Assembly (NCBI GenBank): GCA_019057595.1
Contig: DXJI01000007.1
Location: forward strand, 1-48,011
Length of the DNA stretch: 48,011 bases
Source of the DNA: Candidatus Thorarchaeota archaeon
Lineage (GTDB): Archaea; Asgardarchaeota; Thorarchaeia; Thorarchaeales; Thorarchaeaceae
Reading direction: 5' to 3'
Below the pieces are notes generated by a model that saw only the letters and a program-made list of their open reading frames with translations, made no database searches and was not told the DNA's origin. Below are positions 7,376 to 15,353 of the stretch, piece after piece (position 1 is the first letter of the stretch; every line of letters begins with the position of its first letter). The translations under genes were made by a program, and so were the position numbers.

Positions 7376-7453
7376 CCTTTTATGTTCAGACAAAACAGGC
7401 GAAGACGCCCAGGGCATGGGCGCGAGAGCCGTATGACACAAGTGTCACATGGC
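7376..7453 (+). promoter_or_regulatory. Promoter and structured leader of the rpoD operon
   Basis: A TATA-like CCTTTTATG (7376-7384) predicts a start near 7406 and a leader of about 105 bases. The leader can form GGCG/CGCC and GCCC/GGGC hairpins. The strongest is a nearly perfect stem from 7428 to 7453: GCCGTATGACAC against GTGTCACATGGC around AA, with one G-U pair and one mismatch. Its DNA core TGACACAAGTGTCA (7434-7447) is an exact inverted repeat around AA. It could be an operator or an RNA element controlling RNA polymerase subunit and ribosomal protein synthesis. Confidence 0.45.
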
Positions 7454-7512
7454 GAGTCCGTCCCGGAAAGAATGTCTTTTGGGTGAACAAACCTCTGCAG
7501 TCAGGTGAGTCT

Positions 7513-8322
7513 ATGGAGATTACAATAATCCACAAACAAGACAACATCGTTCACTTCTTAGTGGAAGGAGTGGATGTTGCTTTTGCAAACGCACTGCGCA
7601 GGACAATGCTTACCAGATTGCCCTCAATGGCAATAGATGAAGTACTAGTTCTAGAGAACACGAGTGTCATGTACGATGAGATGCTCGCACACAGGTTGGG
7701 ACTAATCCCCCTCGTGACCGATCTCGAGAGCTACAACCTGCCAGAAGACTGCGATTGTGAAGGCAAGGGTTGCAGCCTGTGTCAATGCACCCTCACGCTA
7801 GAGGAAACAGCTGAGGAAGATGAGGAGAAGATAATCAACTCCAGCAACCTAACTTCACAAGACCCGAAGGTAGTTCCTGCATCAGGTGAAATTCCTCTGG
7901 TGAAGCTGGCCCCAGGCCAACGTCTGATCATTGAAGCATATGCCAGACTTGGAAAGGGTGTGGAAAACGCAAAGTTCCAGCCAGTATCAACGGTTTCATA
8001 CAAATATGTACCCATAGTCGAAGTGAACAAGGAGAAATGCAACCAGTGCGGAGACTGTGTCGATGTGTGCCCGAAGAACATCTTGCGGGTCGAGGGTGAT
8101 ACAATATCAACACAGAATACTCTAGATTGTAGCCTCTGCGAAGCTTGTGTTGAAGTCTGTGAACCTAGAGCCATAACAATCGATTCAAAGAAAGATAGTT
8201 TCATGTTCAAGGTAGAGTCTACAGGTGCACTTACTCCGGAAGAGATTGTAGAGAAGTCCTCTGAACTCCTGAAAGAGAGAATCAGATTGGCTCTTGATTA
8301 CGCGAATACACTATCACTATGA
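7513..8322 (+). CDS. rpoD: RNA polymerase subunit Rpo3 (RpoD) with ferredoxin-like domain
   Basis: 269 residues. The alpha-like dimerisation motif is ANALRRTMLTRLPSMAI; the family Cys-rich loop CDCEGKGCSLCQ follows. The inserted domain at about 175-225 carries two complete CxxCxxCxxxC motifs (CNQCGDCVDVCP and CSLCEACVEVCEP), enough for two 4Fe-4S clusters. Rpo3 nucleates assembly of RNA polymerase. The ATG at 7513 with AGGTGAG upstream gives the family N-terminus MEITII and is preferred to an in-frame GTG at 7483. It is the first gene of a tight operon with L18e, L13, S9, Rpo10 and S2. Confidence 0.96.
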   Translation: MEITIIHKQDNIVHFLVEGVDVAFANALRRTMLTRLPSMAIDEVLVLENTSVMYDEMLAHRLGLIPLVTDLESYNLPEDCDCEGKGCSLCQCTLTLEETAEEDEEKIINSSNLTSQDPKVVPASGEIPLVKLAPGQRLIIEAYARLGKGVENAKFQPVSTVSYKYVPIVEVNKEKCNQCGDCVDVCPKNILRVEGDTISTQNTLDCSLCEACVEVCEPRAITIDSKKDSFMFKVESTGALTPEEIVEKSSELLKERIRLALDYANTLSL

Positions 8323-8333
8323 GGTGTGACATC

Positions 8334-8705
8334 ATGGAAAGATCAATCAAATCTGGACCAACAGACCCAAACACACGCGCACTCATTAATGTGCTCAAGA
8401 AGACATCCACCAAACACAATGTTGGTATTTGGAAACGAGTTGCTGAGCTAATTGCTAGACCAGCTCGCAAACGTGCAACAGTGAATATCGGAAAGATTAG
8501 TCGCCACACAAATGCTGGAGACATAATTGTCATACCCGGAAAGGTTCTGGGTTCTGGTAACCTCTCCCATAAGGTGACCGTGGCAGCTCTTAATGCGTCC
8601 ACTTCTGCGAGGACAGTCATCGTTGGGGCTGGTGGCACACTGATTTCAATTGACGAACTGCTCACAAAGGTTCCCAAAGGAAAGGGAGTCACGATCATAG
8701 TATAG
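8334..8705 (+). CDS. rpl18e: Ribosomal protein L18e (eL18)
   Basis: 123 residues. Family features include NVLKKTSTKHNVGIWKRVA, the basic RPARKRATVNIGKISRHT, and PGKVLGSGNLSHKVTVAAL. It is a large-subunit protein shared by archaea and eukaryotes. The ATG at 8334 is chosen because GAGGTG (8321-8326) sits correctly upstream; an earlier ATG at 8319 overlaps the rpoD stop. It keeps the classical archaeal order rpoD-L18e-L13-S9. Confidence 0.96.
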   Translation: MERSIKSGPTDPNTRALINVLKKTSTKHNVGIWKRVAELIARPARKRATVNIGKISRHTNAGDIIVIPGKVLGSGNLSHKVTVAALNASTSARTVIVGAGGTLISIDELLTKVPKGKGVTIIV

Positions 8706-8714
8706 GTGGTTTCA

Positions 8715-9170
8715 ATGAATACAGAGAGTATCAAAGTTTACGATGCCGAGAACATGGTCGTTGGTCGACTTGGGTCAAAAGCCGCAAAAGCAGCCATTCT
8801 CGGTGAGCAAGTTGTCATAGTCAATGCAGAAAAGGCCATCATCACAGGAGACCGCAGAACCCTGATTGAGGCCTGGAAAGAGAGGTTCAATATCAGGACC
8901 TCATACAAACCAAGCAGGGGTCCGTTCCACGAACGTCGCCCCGACAAGATGGTCCGGAAGATGTTCCGTGGAATGCTCCCATGGCCTACACCTCGAGGCA
9001 AGGCAGCGTACAAGCGCATCAAGGTCTACATTGGTGTGCCTGAACAATATGCCGAGTCAGAGAAGATAGTACTTGAAGGTTCAAGATACCGGAGTATGAC
9101 GCGGAAATTTATCACCGTGGCTGAATTGAGTTACGAACTCGGTTGGAGAAACCCGGAGGTAGTAAAGTGA
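8715..9170 (+). CDS. rpl13: Ribosomal protein L13 (uL13)
   Basis: 151 residues: VYDAENMVVGRLGSKAAKAA at the start, VVIVNAEKAIITGDRR, then GPFHERRPDKMVRKMFRGMLPWPTPRGKAAYKR, all characteristic of archaeal L13. The ATG at 8715 follows GGTGG (8705-8709); an in-frame GTG at 8706 is unlikely. The 3' end overlaps the S9 start in a GTGA junction, indicating coupled translation. Confidence 0.96.
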   Translation: MNTESIKVYDAENMVVGRLGSKAAKAAILGEQVVIVNAEKAIITGDRRTLIEAWKERFNIRTSYKPSRGPFHERRPDKMVRKMFRGMLPWPTPRGKAAYKRIKVYIGVPEQYAESEKIVLEGSRYRSMTRKFITVAELSYELGWRNPEVVK

Positions 9171-9565
9171 GAGTAGTAGTAAGCACAGGCAAGAGAAAGA
9201 CAAGCCTTGCCAAGGCCACCATAAAGGATGGTACAGGTCGAATCAGAATCAACGGAAGGCCCCTGGAAATTCAACAACCAGAGCTTGCCCGAATGCGTAT
9301 CATGGAACCACTGATTCTCTTCGGAGAAGGATGGAAACGATACGACATCCGAGTACGAACAAGAGGCGGCGGTTTCATGAGTCAGGCTGACGCAGTGAGA
9401 ATGGCCATAGCCACCGGTCTGATTCGTATGAGTCAAGACTTCGAGGTACGCTCAAAGATGATCGAACACGACAGGACAATGCTGGTCGGAGACCCACGAC
9501 GAACTGAACCAAAGAAGTTCGGTGGTCCTTCAGCTAGGTCCCGATACCAGAAATCATACAGGTGA
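9167..9565 (+). CDS. rps9: Ribosomal protein S9 (uS9)
   Basis: 132 residues. It begins MRVVVSTGKRKTSLAKATI, contains GGGFMSQADAVRMAIA, and ends with the basic tail RSRYQKSYR that reaches the ribosomal P site. The GTG at 9167 overlaps the L13 stop and is served by GGAGGT (9155-9160). A longer reading from 9143 exists in frame but adds residues foreign to the family. Confidence 0.96.
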   Translation: MRVVVSTGKRKTSLAKATIKDGTGRIRINGRPLEIQQPELARMRIMEPLILFGEGWKRYDIRVRTRGGGFMSQADAVRMAIATGLIRMSQDFEVRSKMIEHDRTMLVGDPRRTEPKKFGGPSARSRYQKSYR

Positions 9566-9577
9566 GGCGACTATACA

Positions 9578-9793
9578 ATGATTATTCCAGTACGATGTTT
9601 TACATGCGGCAAAGTGGTCGCAGACAAGTTTGAGCAGTTTAAGCGTGAAGTTAGACAGGGTGAAGACCCCTCTGTTGTTCTCGATAATGTCGGATTGACA
9701 AGATACTGCTGTCGCAGGATGCTACTTGCCCACATTGACATTATTGATAGTTTCATGGCGTTTGCAGCCACAGAAACTGCGGAGGCGAAGTAG
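9578..9793 (+). CDS. rpoN: RNA polymerase subunit Rpo10 (RpoN)
   Basis: 71 residues with the zinc-bundle signature: [14 protein letters not shown] at the N-terminus and [15 protein letters not shown] later. It equals eukaryotic Rpb10 and stabilises the Rpo3-Rpo11 platform. It follows S9 after 12 bases and precedes S2. Its usual neighbour rpoK is not present in this cluster. Confidence 0.96.
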   Translation: MIIPVRCFTCGKVVADKFEQFKREVRQGEDPSVVLDNVGLTRYCCRRMLLAHIDIIDSFMAFAATETAEAK

Positions 9794-9794
9794 A

Positions 9795-10430
9795 ATGAGT
9801 GAGATAGAAGTTTCTGACTTAGAACTACTCACTCCCATGGACAAATACCTGGCCGCAGGCTGCCACATCGGCACGCAAGTGAAGACGCAAGATATGGAGC
9901 CGTTCGTATATCGACAGCGACCGATTGGACTGTATGTGCTTGATGTTCGAAAGACCGATGAGAGAATCAGAGTGGCTGGTAAGTTTCTGGCCAGATTTGA
10001 TCCCTCAAAGATTGTTGTGGTATCAGGAAGAGTCTATGGAAAGAAACCAGTGGAAACATTTACCTATTATATTGGTGCGAACGCATTCACAGACCGGTTT
10101 GTTCCAGGAACTCTTACCAATCCAAACATTGCTGGTCCGAGGACCTACATCGAACCTGATTTAGTGATTCTCACCGATCCACGGACTGATGAACAGGCTC
10201 TCTCCGAGGCTGCAAGAATTGGAGTGCCAGTCGTCGCTCTTTGCGATACTGATAACGTGACTACTAACGTTGACTTGGTAATTCCTACCAACAACCGTGG
10301 TAGAAAATCCTTGGCACTAGTATACTATCTTCTGACCACTCAGACACTCAAAGAGAGAGGCGATATGCCAGAAGATGGTGAGACCGCCTTCAGTCCTGAG
10401 GACTTTGAACCTCAGCTGCAACGGTTCTGA
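9795..10430 (+). CDS. rps2: Ribosomal protein S2 (uS2)
   Basis: 211 residues: [11 protein letters not shown] near the start, [17 protein letters not shown], and [12 protein letters not shown] plus [17 protein letters not shown] near the end. The ATG at 9795 follows GGAGG (9781-9785), which lies in the end of rpoN. It is the last gene of the rpoD operon; its stop is one base from the stop of the convergent dehydratase small-subunit gene. Confidence 0.96.
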   Translation: MSEIEVSDLELLTPMDKYLAAGCHIGTQVKTQDMEPFVYRQRPIGLYVLDVRKTDERIRVAGKFLARFDPSKIVVVSGRVYGKKPVETFTYYIGANAFTDRFVPGTLTNPNIAGPRTYIEPDLVILTDPRTDEQALSEAARIGVPVVALCDTDNVTTNVDLVIPTNNRGRKSLALVYYLLTTQTLKERGDMPEDGETAFSPEDFEPQLQRF

Positions 10431-10431
10431 G

Positions 10432-10818
10432 CTATTCCATAACGGAAACGACGCCATTCTCGGCGTCAACTTCCACTTTTTGTCCAGTTTTGATTTTTCC
10501 AATGTCAATCTGGTCCACTGCTGGAATTTCTGAAATTATACAGCCAACTGCTACAACTGGGTCCGTTGTCGTGTTGACAATGGCCAGAGGCGCCTTTTTT
10601 GCCTTCTTCAGAGCGTAGAGAACATAGGAACCAACTGTAGATCCTTTTCCTGTTGGAAAGACCAGTATCTTTCCCGAGACTGATTTACCCTCAAGATGGT
10701 GTCCCTTTTCCACAATCTCACCGGTTTCAGGATCACATCCGCCATAGAACGAGATGTCGTCTCCTGTCACCAAAGCTTCACCAGTCACTTTACCCTTGAA
10801 GATTTTCCTGCCTTGCAT
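10432..10818 (-). CDS. Phosphomevalonate dehydratase small subunit (aconitase X swivel domain)
   Basis: 128 residues of the DUF126/aconitase-X small-subunit family. It begins MQGRKIFKGKVTGEALV and contains ISFYGGCDPETGEIV and FPTGKGSTVGSYVLYALKK, the swivelling beta-barrel that closes the aconitase active site. With the large subunit it dehydrates 5-phosphomevalonate in the archaeal mevalonate pathway. The ATG at 10818 shares its A with the large-subunit stop (TAATG), so translation is coupled. An upstream in-frame start would overlap further. Confidence 0.92.
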   Translation of the reverse strand: MQGRKIFKGKVTGEALVTGDDISFYGGCDPETGEIVEKGHHLEGKSVSGKILVFPTGKGSTVGSYVLYALKKAKKAPLAIVNTTTDPVVAVGCIISEIPAVDQIDIGKIKTGQKVEVDAENGVVSVME

Positions 10819-12005
10819 TATGAAATCGCCTCCTGGATACACTCTTCCACAGTCCGTATCTCAGTCTTGAAGCTGTTCTTTCCTCGTGCGTAGAAACAGG
10901 CCTTTGCTGAATCCGTCATCAGTCCTGAAAATTTCCCTTTCAGTGGAGCAACAGCACAACAGGCATCTGCCACGAGGAAAGCCCCAGCCTTCTCAATCTT
11001 ATCGTAATATCCCATTTTCATTGCAAGATCCTTAGTGGGCTTTGCAGTGGTTATCCACACTGTCTTTCCATCTACAACTTTCTTGCCATCGAGCATCTCT
11101 GCAATATGACCGATTTCTTTGATACTTGCGTGGGGACATCCCACACTGATGAAATCAATCTCCGCATCTTCATCATCTAGTTCGATTCGTGCCTTGCTCA
11201 AGTCTTCATTGGTGATGACTTCGTTCTTATCTGGGACACTTGTTTTGTTTGGTGTGATACCTTCCATATGGAACAGCGCTACTCCCCCGTATGTCGCAAT
11301 AGAAGCGCAGAAGGATTTCAGTTCTTCAGTTGTAGCCTTTTCGACACCTACGATGTAGGGAATGGCTTTTCCAGTTCTCTCTCCTATCGCATGACCAAGG
11401 AGTCCAAAATCATCGGTGTTTGTCAATTGCGCCTGGACCTCGTACTTCACCTGTGCAATCCTGTTTTCTTGGAGATGCAACCCGTATTCAGCAGTCCTAC
11501 CGGTCAAGGCTGAAGCTAGTGCACTTGGACCACCCTCTCTATTTGTGAGGGCTCCAATAATTGAGTTTGAGAAGCATACCGCCGACGATTCTGCCCAAGC
11601 TATGTGTTCTCCATAGTGTGGCAGATTGCCAATCAGATAAGGTGTACACGTGCAAGTCGACACAACTCCCATCTTTTCAAATGCAGCCACCACCCTCTGT
11701 TGGTTCTTAGCAAAGTCCTCGCTGATTCCATGTTTCTTCCATTCTTCGAGGTCCATTCCTGCAGGGTTCAGCGTGGCCAACACCCTAGTCCGTCCATCCT
11801 CGGCCATTTCATCAAGATACTCGAGTCCTGCCTCCCCAAGATTGTGATAAGATACACCTGCAATCTGGACGCTTGAAACAGGAATGAGCCGCTCTGCTCC
11901 ATAGATTTCTCCCAGAGTGGTGATAATCTCCATGGCCTTCCCAGTGGCTTTTCCATGCTTACCCTCAAGCATCTCCTTCTCTTCACCGGTCAGTTTGAGT
12001 CCCAT
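10818..12005 (-). CDS. Phosphomevalonate dehydratase large subunit (aconitase X)
   Basis: 395 residues of the DUF521/aconitase-X family. Conserved features include STCTCTPYLIGNLPHYGEHIAWAESSAV, SVGCPHASIKEI and VADACCAVAPL. These provide cysteines for an iron-sulfur cluster; the protein is a catalytic dehydratase. Genomic partnership with a UbiD homologue and mevalonate kinase supports phosphomevalonate rather than hydroxyproline metabolism. The ATG at 12005 follows AGGTGA; an in-frame GTG at 12014 would overlap the upstream gene by eight bases. Confidence 0.93.
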   Translation of the reverse strand: MGLKLTGEEKEMLEGKHGKATGKAMEIITTLGEIYGAERLIPVSSVQIAGVSYHNLGEAGLEYLDEMAEDGRTRVLATLNPAGMDLEEWKKHGISEDFAKNQQRVVAAFEKMGVVSTCTCTPYLIGNLPHYGEHIAWAESSAVCFSNSIIGALTNREGGPSALASALTGRTAEYGLHLQENRIAQVKYEVQAQLTNTDDFGLLGHAIGERTGKAIPYIVGVEKATTEELKSFCASIATYGGVALFHMEGITPNKTSVPDKNEVITNEDLSKARIELDDEDAEIDFISVGCPHASIKEIGHIAEMLDGKKVVDGKTVWITTAKPTKDLAMKMGYYDKIEKAGAFLVADACCAVAPLKGKFSGLMTDSAKACFYARGKNSFKTEIRTVEECIQEAIS

Positions 12006-12006
12006 C

Positions 12007-13314
12007 TCAATCACCTAGAAACTTCTTCAGGTCAACCACCGGGAATCCGGCCTTCACAAAGCTCTTTCCTTTGGTATCTAAGACTTTGGTACAATCAAAA
12101 CCACATTTCGTGGTCAGCTTAGTCCCAGGTTCTGCACTTGGGTCAAGTGAGCTTCCTGGCTCTGGATCTTTGATGAGGAGATCTATATCTGCCTGGAAGC
12201 GCGTTGCCATGGCCCATTCCCGCTCCTCATCTGAATAGATGTCAATGTCCTCATCGTACACCCAGATATGCTTGGCACTTCTGTGACCTGCAAATGCCGC
12301 CTCAAGGGCTTGGAGACCGTCGTCTTCATTCTTTTTCTGAATCTTAACAGCAACATGAAGCCAGCTTGCCCCTCCCGGTGTGATATACACGTCAAGAACA
12401 TTGATTCCACGATCCTTGACCTTCTTGAACACAGTCGGCTCTCTGGGCATGCCCATCAGGATCTTGTGTTCCAGACGCCCAGGAAGTAGTCCCTGCCAAA
12501 TGGCTGTCTTTCGATGAGTGATTTTCTTCACTTCAAAGATTGGTTCTTCCCGAATGACATCCACAGTTTCAGTCAGATCAATGAAAGGCCCCTCTGCATG
12601 TCTCTCTTCGAGGATTATCCTCCCCTCAAGAACGAACTCGGAATCAGCAGGAATCATCAGGTCAACAGTTTTGGCCTTTGTGACCTTTATTGGACTCAGC
12701 GCGTTGGCAATCTCTAACTCATTTATTCCAGTTTCTACAGATGTTGCTGCGGCGATGAGCACCTCTGGAGTGTTTCCTATACAGAACGCCACATCCACTT
12801 CGCCGTTTCGCTCAAGAAACTTGTGGAAATCACGACCTCTCACTACTCTCGCTACCATTCTGTCTTTTCCAATCTGCATTGCTCTGTGAAAATCAAGGTT
12901 CTGTCCAAACTCCGGATCCGCTGCTACCACAACACCTGAGGAGATGTATGGACCTCCATCTATTTTGTTGTGAATTAGAATTGGGAGCATGTCTAGGTCA
13001 ACATTCTCCTCAACAATTTCCTGGCATGGAGCGTTGTCTGCTTCTTCAGGTTCGCTACGTTTCTCGATGGCTTTCGTCAGTGTGGGGATGATATCCTCGG
13101 TGGTAATTCCAAAATAATCTGATACCTGTGTCTTGTTACAGAACAGGTTTCCCGCTACCCTGAACTCGCTCTCCTTTACGTTCTCAAACAACACAGGTGT
13201 CGGTTCAAGGGTCTTTAGAACTCCCGCTATCTCGAGATTTCTCGAGATATTCTTGCTGATTGTTGTAATTCTTTCCTTCTGTTGTAGTATTTTGATGTAC
13301 TCTTCAAGTATCAT
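12007..13314 (-). CDS. UbiD-family decarboxylase, probable anhydromevalonate phosphate decarboxylase
   Basis: 435 residues of the UbiD family. Recognisable parts are GGPYISSGVVVAADPEFGQNL, RMVARVVRGRDFHKFLE and the family block EGPFIDLTETVD in the middle. The enzyme class uses prenylated FMN. In archaea this branch decarboxylates trans-anhydromevalonate 5-phosphate to isopentenyl phosphate; the assignment rests on its operon position between mevalonate kinase and both dehydratase subunits. No UbiX flavin prenyltransferase or isopentenyl phosphate kinase is in the window. The ATG at 13314 has GAGGTGA upstream, overlapping the mvk stop. Confidence 0.9.
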   Translation of the reverse strand: MILEEYIKILQQKERITTISKNISRNLEIAGVLKTLEPTPVLFENVKESEFRVAGNLFCNKTQVSDYFGITTEDIIPTLTKAIEKRSEPEEADNAPCQEIVEENVDLDMLPILIHNKIDGGPYISSGVVVAADPEFGQNLDFHRAMQIGKDRMVARVVRGRDFHKFLERNGEVDVAFCIGNTPEVLIAAATSVETGINELEIANALSPIKVTKAKTVDLMIPADSEFVLEGRIILEERHAEGPFIDLTETVDVIREEPIFEVKKITHRKTAIWQGLLPGRLEHKILMGMPREPTVFKKVKDRGINVLDVYITPGGASWLHVAVKIQKKNEDDGLQALEAAFAGHRSAKHIWVYDEDIDIYSDEEREWAMATRFQADIDLLIKDPEPGSSLDPSAEPGTKLTTKCGFDCTKVLDTKGKSFVKAGFPVVDLKKFLGD

Positions 13315-13323
13315 AGACTCACC

Positions 13324-14268
13324 TCAAAGTCCGAATGACGTGGTCCACACCCCTGCAGCCCTACCCTCTTTCTCCAGCGCAATTGCAATCTGTTTCATTG
13401 TGCTATCATCAGGTGCAAGTGCTATCATGTTTCCGCCCCTTCCAGTCCCTGTCATCTTTGCACCAATGGCTCCATTTTGCCTTGCGATAGTGACAAGAAC
13501 GTCTAGTTCTCTGCACGAAACTGTCAATTGTTTCAATAAATCATGATTTTTGTTCATCAGAGTGCCCACTTTTGTCGAATCCAGCTGAATTAGGGCATCT
13601 TTGGCATCATGGACAAGCTGGTTGTATTCCTTTGAGATTGTGTCAAACCATTCTGAATCTGCATCTTTCTTGTCCTTGACATCACCCACTACTTCCTTCG
13701 TGCTTGCAGTAATGCCAGTTGAAGCAATCACCAATTGCATGGATTTCTCAAGTTTCAACCTCTCAAACTTAGGTGGCCCACCACTCAAATCACGTTCGAA
13801 CCACACTAGTCCTCCAAAAGTTGAAGCAGTATTGTCGAGTCCTGATGGAGTTCCATGATAACCCTTTTCTCCGATGTATGCAGCTGCGTTGACCTGATCA
13901 TCATTAAGATTGAGTGAAAACTCGTCGCTTAGTGCTCGCACAATTGCCACACAGCTCGCGGCACTGGCTCCGATTCCTGAGGCACACACGAGGTCACCCT
14001 CCAAATCAATCTGAAATCCCAATTTTGTTGTATCAATGGCAAGGTGGTCTAAGATATTCTCAATCGATGCCTTTTGCTCATCGAACTTCTTCTCCTTGTA
14101 ACCCGGCATTGCCGGTCTGTTATCAACGAGTTTCCATCCAATGGAACGAACTCGAGTAATTTTAGCTGTAGTTTCTGATGCGATTCCTGCAGCGAGAGCT
14201 GGAAGTCCGTAGACCACAAAGTGTTCTCCAAACAGAATTGCCTTTCCTTTTCCTGATCCAAATCCCAT
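13324..14268 (-). CDS. mvk: Mevalonate kinase
   Basis: 314 residues of the GHMP kinase superfamily: ILFGEHFVVYGLPALAAGI at the N-terminus, the phosphate loop ASGIGASAASCVAIVRAL, and the C-terminal glycine-rich KMTGTGRGGNMIAL. It phosphorylates mevalonate at O5. It is the first gene of a four-gene minus operon encoding consecutive steps of the archaeal mevalonate route. The ATG at 14268 is preferred to an in-frame GTG two codons upstream. The promoter in the 120-base divergent gap with dcm is not obvious on this strand. Confidence 0.94.
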   Translation of the reverse strand: MGFGSGKGKAILFGEHFVVYGLPALAAGIASETTAKITRVRSIGWKLVDNRPAMPGYKEKKFDEQKASIENILDHLAIDTTKLGFQIDLEGDLVCASGIGASAASCVAIVRALSDEFSLNLNDDQVNAAAYIGEKGYHGTPSGLDNTASTFGGLVWFERDLSGGPPKFERLKLEKSMQLVIASTGITASTKEVVGDVKDKKDADSEWFDTISKEYNQLVHDAKDALIQLDSTKVGTLMNKNHDLLKQLTVSCRELDVLVTIARQNGAIGAKMTGTGRGGNMIALAPDDSTMKQIAIALEKEGRAAGVWTTSFGL

Positions 14269-14341
14269 TCTCACTCACTCGCTATCGCAGTCTGAATAGC
14301 CGGCTAGGTATCAGTACTTTTGAAGTCTTCCTTCGACATTG

Positions 14342-14348
14342 TTATAAT
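14342..14348 (+). promoter_or_regulatory. TATA box upstream of the cytosine methyltransferase
   Basis: TTATAAT at 14342-14348 predicts transcription from about 14372, leaving a 15-20 base leader. GAGG (14376-14379) lies eight bases ahead of the ATG at 14388. Confidence 0.5.
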
Positions 14349-14387
14349 CGGTGGTAGGTGCAAGGAAACAGAACTGAGGCAATGTGA

Positions 14388-15353
14388 ATGAAGATTCTAG
14401 ACCTATTCTGTGGTGCAGGAGGTTTTTCCTTTGGATTCAACTTGCATTTAGACGATACGCACCTAGCAATAGATATTGATTCCTCAGCACTTGAAACGTA
14501 CAAGCTAAACTATCCAAAATCCACGATATGGCTGGCCGATATCAATGAACTCCATTCAACTCAGATTGAGGACGTACTTGGTGGACCTCCAGATATCATC
14601 ATAGCCTCTCCACCTTGCGAAGAGTTTAGCAAAGCAAATCCAGACAGTCGACGACCTGCCGCTGAGAGAATCTATGGTGAAGGTACTGCTCGATTGCTTG
14701 TGGACACAATCCGGATCATAGGGGACCTCTCACCCAAAGTCTTCGTGATTGAAAATGTTGCTGCAATACGTCAAGCTGGGGGAGAAGAGATAATTTCGCG
14801 AGAGTTTGAACGTGTTGGCATTAATACAGTGTTTTTCAACATGATCAGAGCTCATCAACATGGTAACCCCTCAAAGCGATTACGAGTTTTCATTAGCAAT
14901 CTAAAGCTGAATTTACCGCGGAAACATGCACCAACTGTAATGGAATCAATAGGAGATCTTCCGAATCTTGGTCTTGGCACACTATTCAGTCCGGACGAAT
15001 CAAGTCCTAACCACTCAGTCTACCCACTATCAGATGACAAACTGAAAGTTGTTAGCAAAACTCGGTGGGGTCAGGGTGCTAGATTTTTCAGAGCTTCAAA
15101 GACGAAAACTCTACCAAACTGGGTACGACTCTTCCCTGACCGTCTATCCACCTCCATTAATGGTCTGTCACGTTATGTTCATCCTTATGAGAACAGGATA
15201 TTGTCAGTCCGAGAACACGCAAGACTCATGAGCTATCCAGACTCCTTCACTTTTGTGGGTCCTATCGACAGCCAATACAATCAAGTGGGTGAGAGTGTTC
15301 CACCACTCATCTCACAGCTCATCGCACAGGAGGTTCTTACACACCTTGGATGA
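14388..15353 (+). CDS. DNA (cytosine-5) methyltransferase
   Basis: 321 residues with the C5-methyltransferase motifs in normal order: I DLFCGAGGFSFGF, IV with catalytic Cys77 in ASPPCEEFSKA, VI IENV, VIII SKRLRVFI, and X NQVGESVPP near the end. The target recognition region between VIII and IX is short. It transfers methyl groups from SAM to cytosine in an unknown DNA target. No restriction endonuclease is adjacent, so it looks like an orphan methylase. A SPOUT-like gene overlaps its 3' end. The gene could have been acquired from bacteria, but its composition does not stand out. Confidence 0.93.
   Translation: MKILDLFCGAGGFSFGFNLHLDDTHLAIDIDSSALETYKLNYPKSTIWLADINELHSTQIEDVLGGPPDIIIASPPCEEFSKANPDSRRPAAERIYGEGTARLLVDTIRIIGDLSPKVFVIENVAAIRQAGGEEIISREFERVGINTVFFNMIRAHQHGNPSKRLRVFISNLKLNLPRKHAPTVMESIGDLPNLGLGTLFSPDESSPNHSVYPLSDDKLKVVSKTRWGQGARFFRASKTKTLPNWVRLFPDRLSTSINGLSRYVHPYENRILSVREHARLMSYPDSFTFVGPIDSQYNQVGESVPPLISQLIAQEVLTHLG

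Noticed and set aside
7421..7470. GAGCCGTATG-like segment resembling group II intron domain V
   Set aside because: The expected GAAA tetraloop and two-base bulge are missing, the loop is AA, and no intron reverse transcriptase is nearby.
7483..7512. GTG start for RpoD ten codons upstream
   Set aside because: ATG 7513 with AGGTGAG gives the conserved N-terminus.
9726..9794. Longer start for S2 within rpoN
   Set aside because: The ATG at 9795 has GGAGG upstream and matches the family N-terminus.
15253..15345. Longer start for the SPOUT-like gene inside dcm
   Set aside because: The extra residues are dcm sequence in another frame; TTG 15346 has a strong ribosome site.
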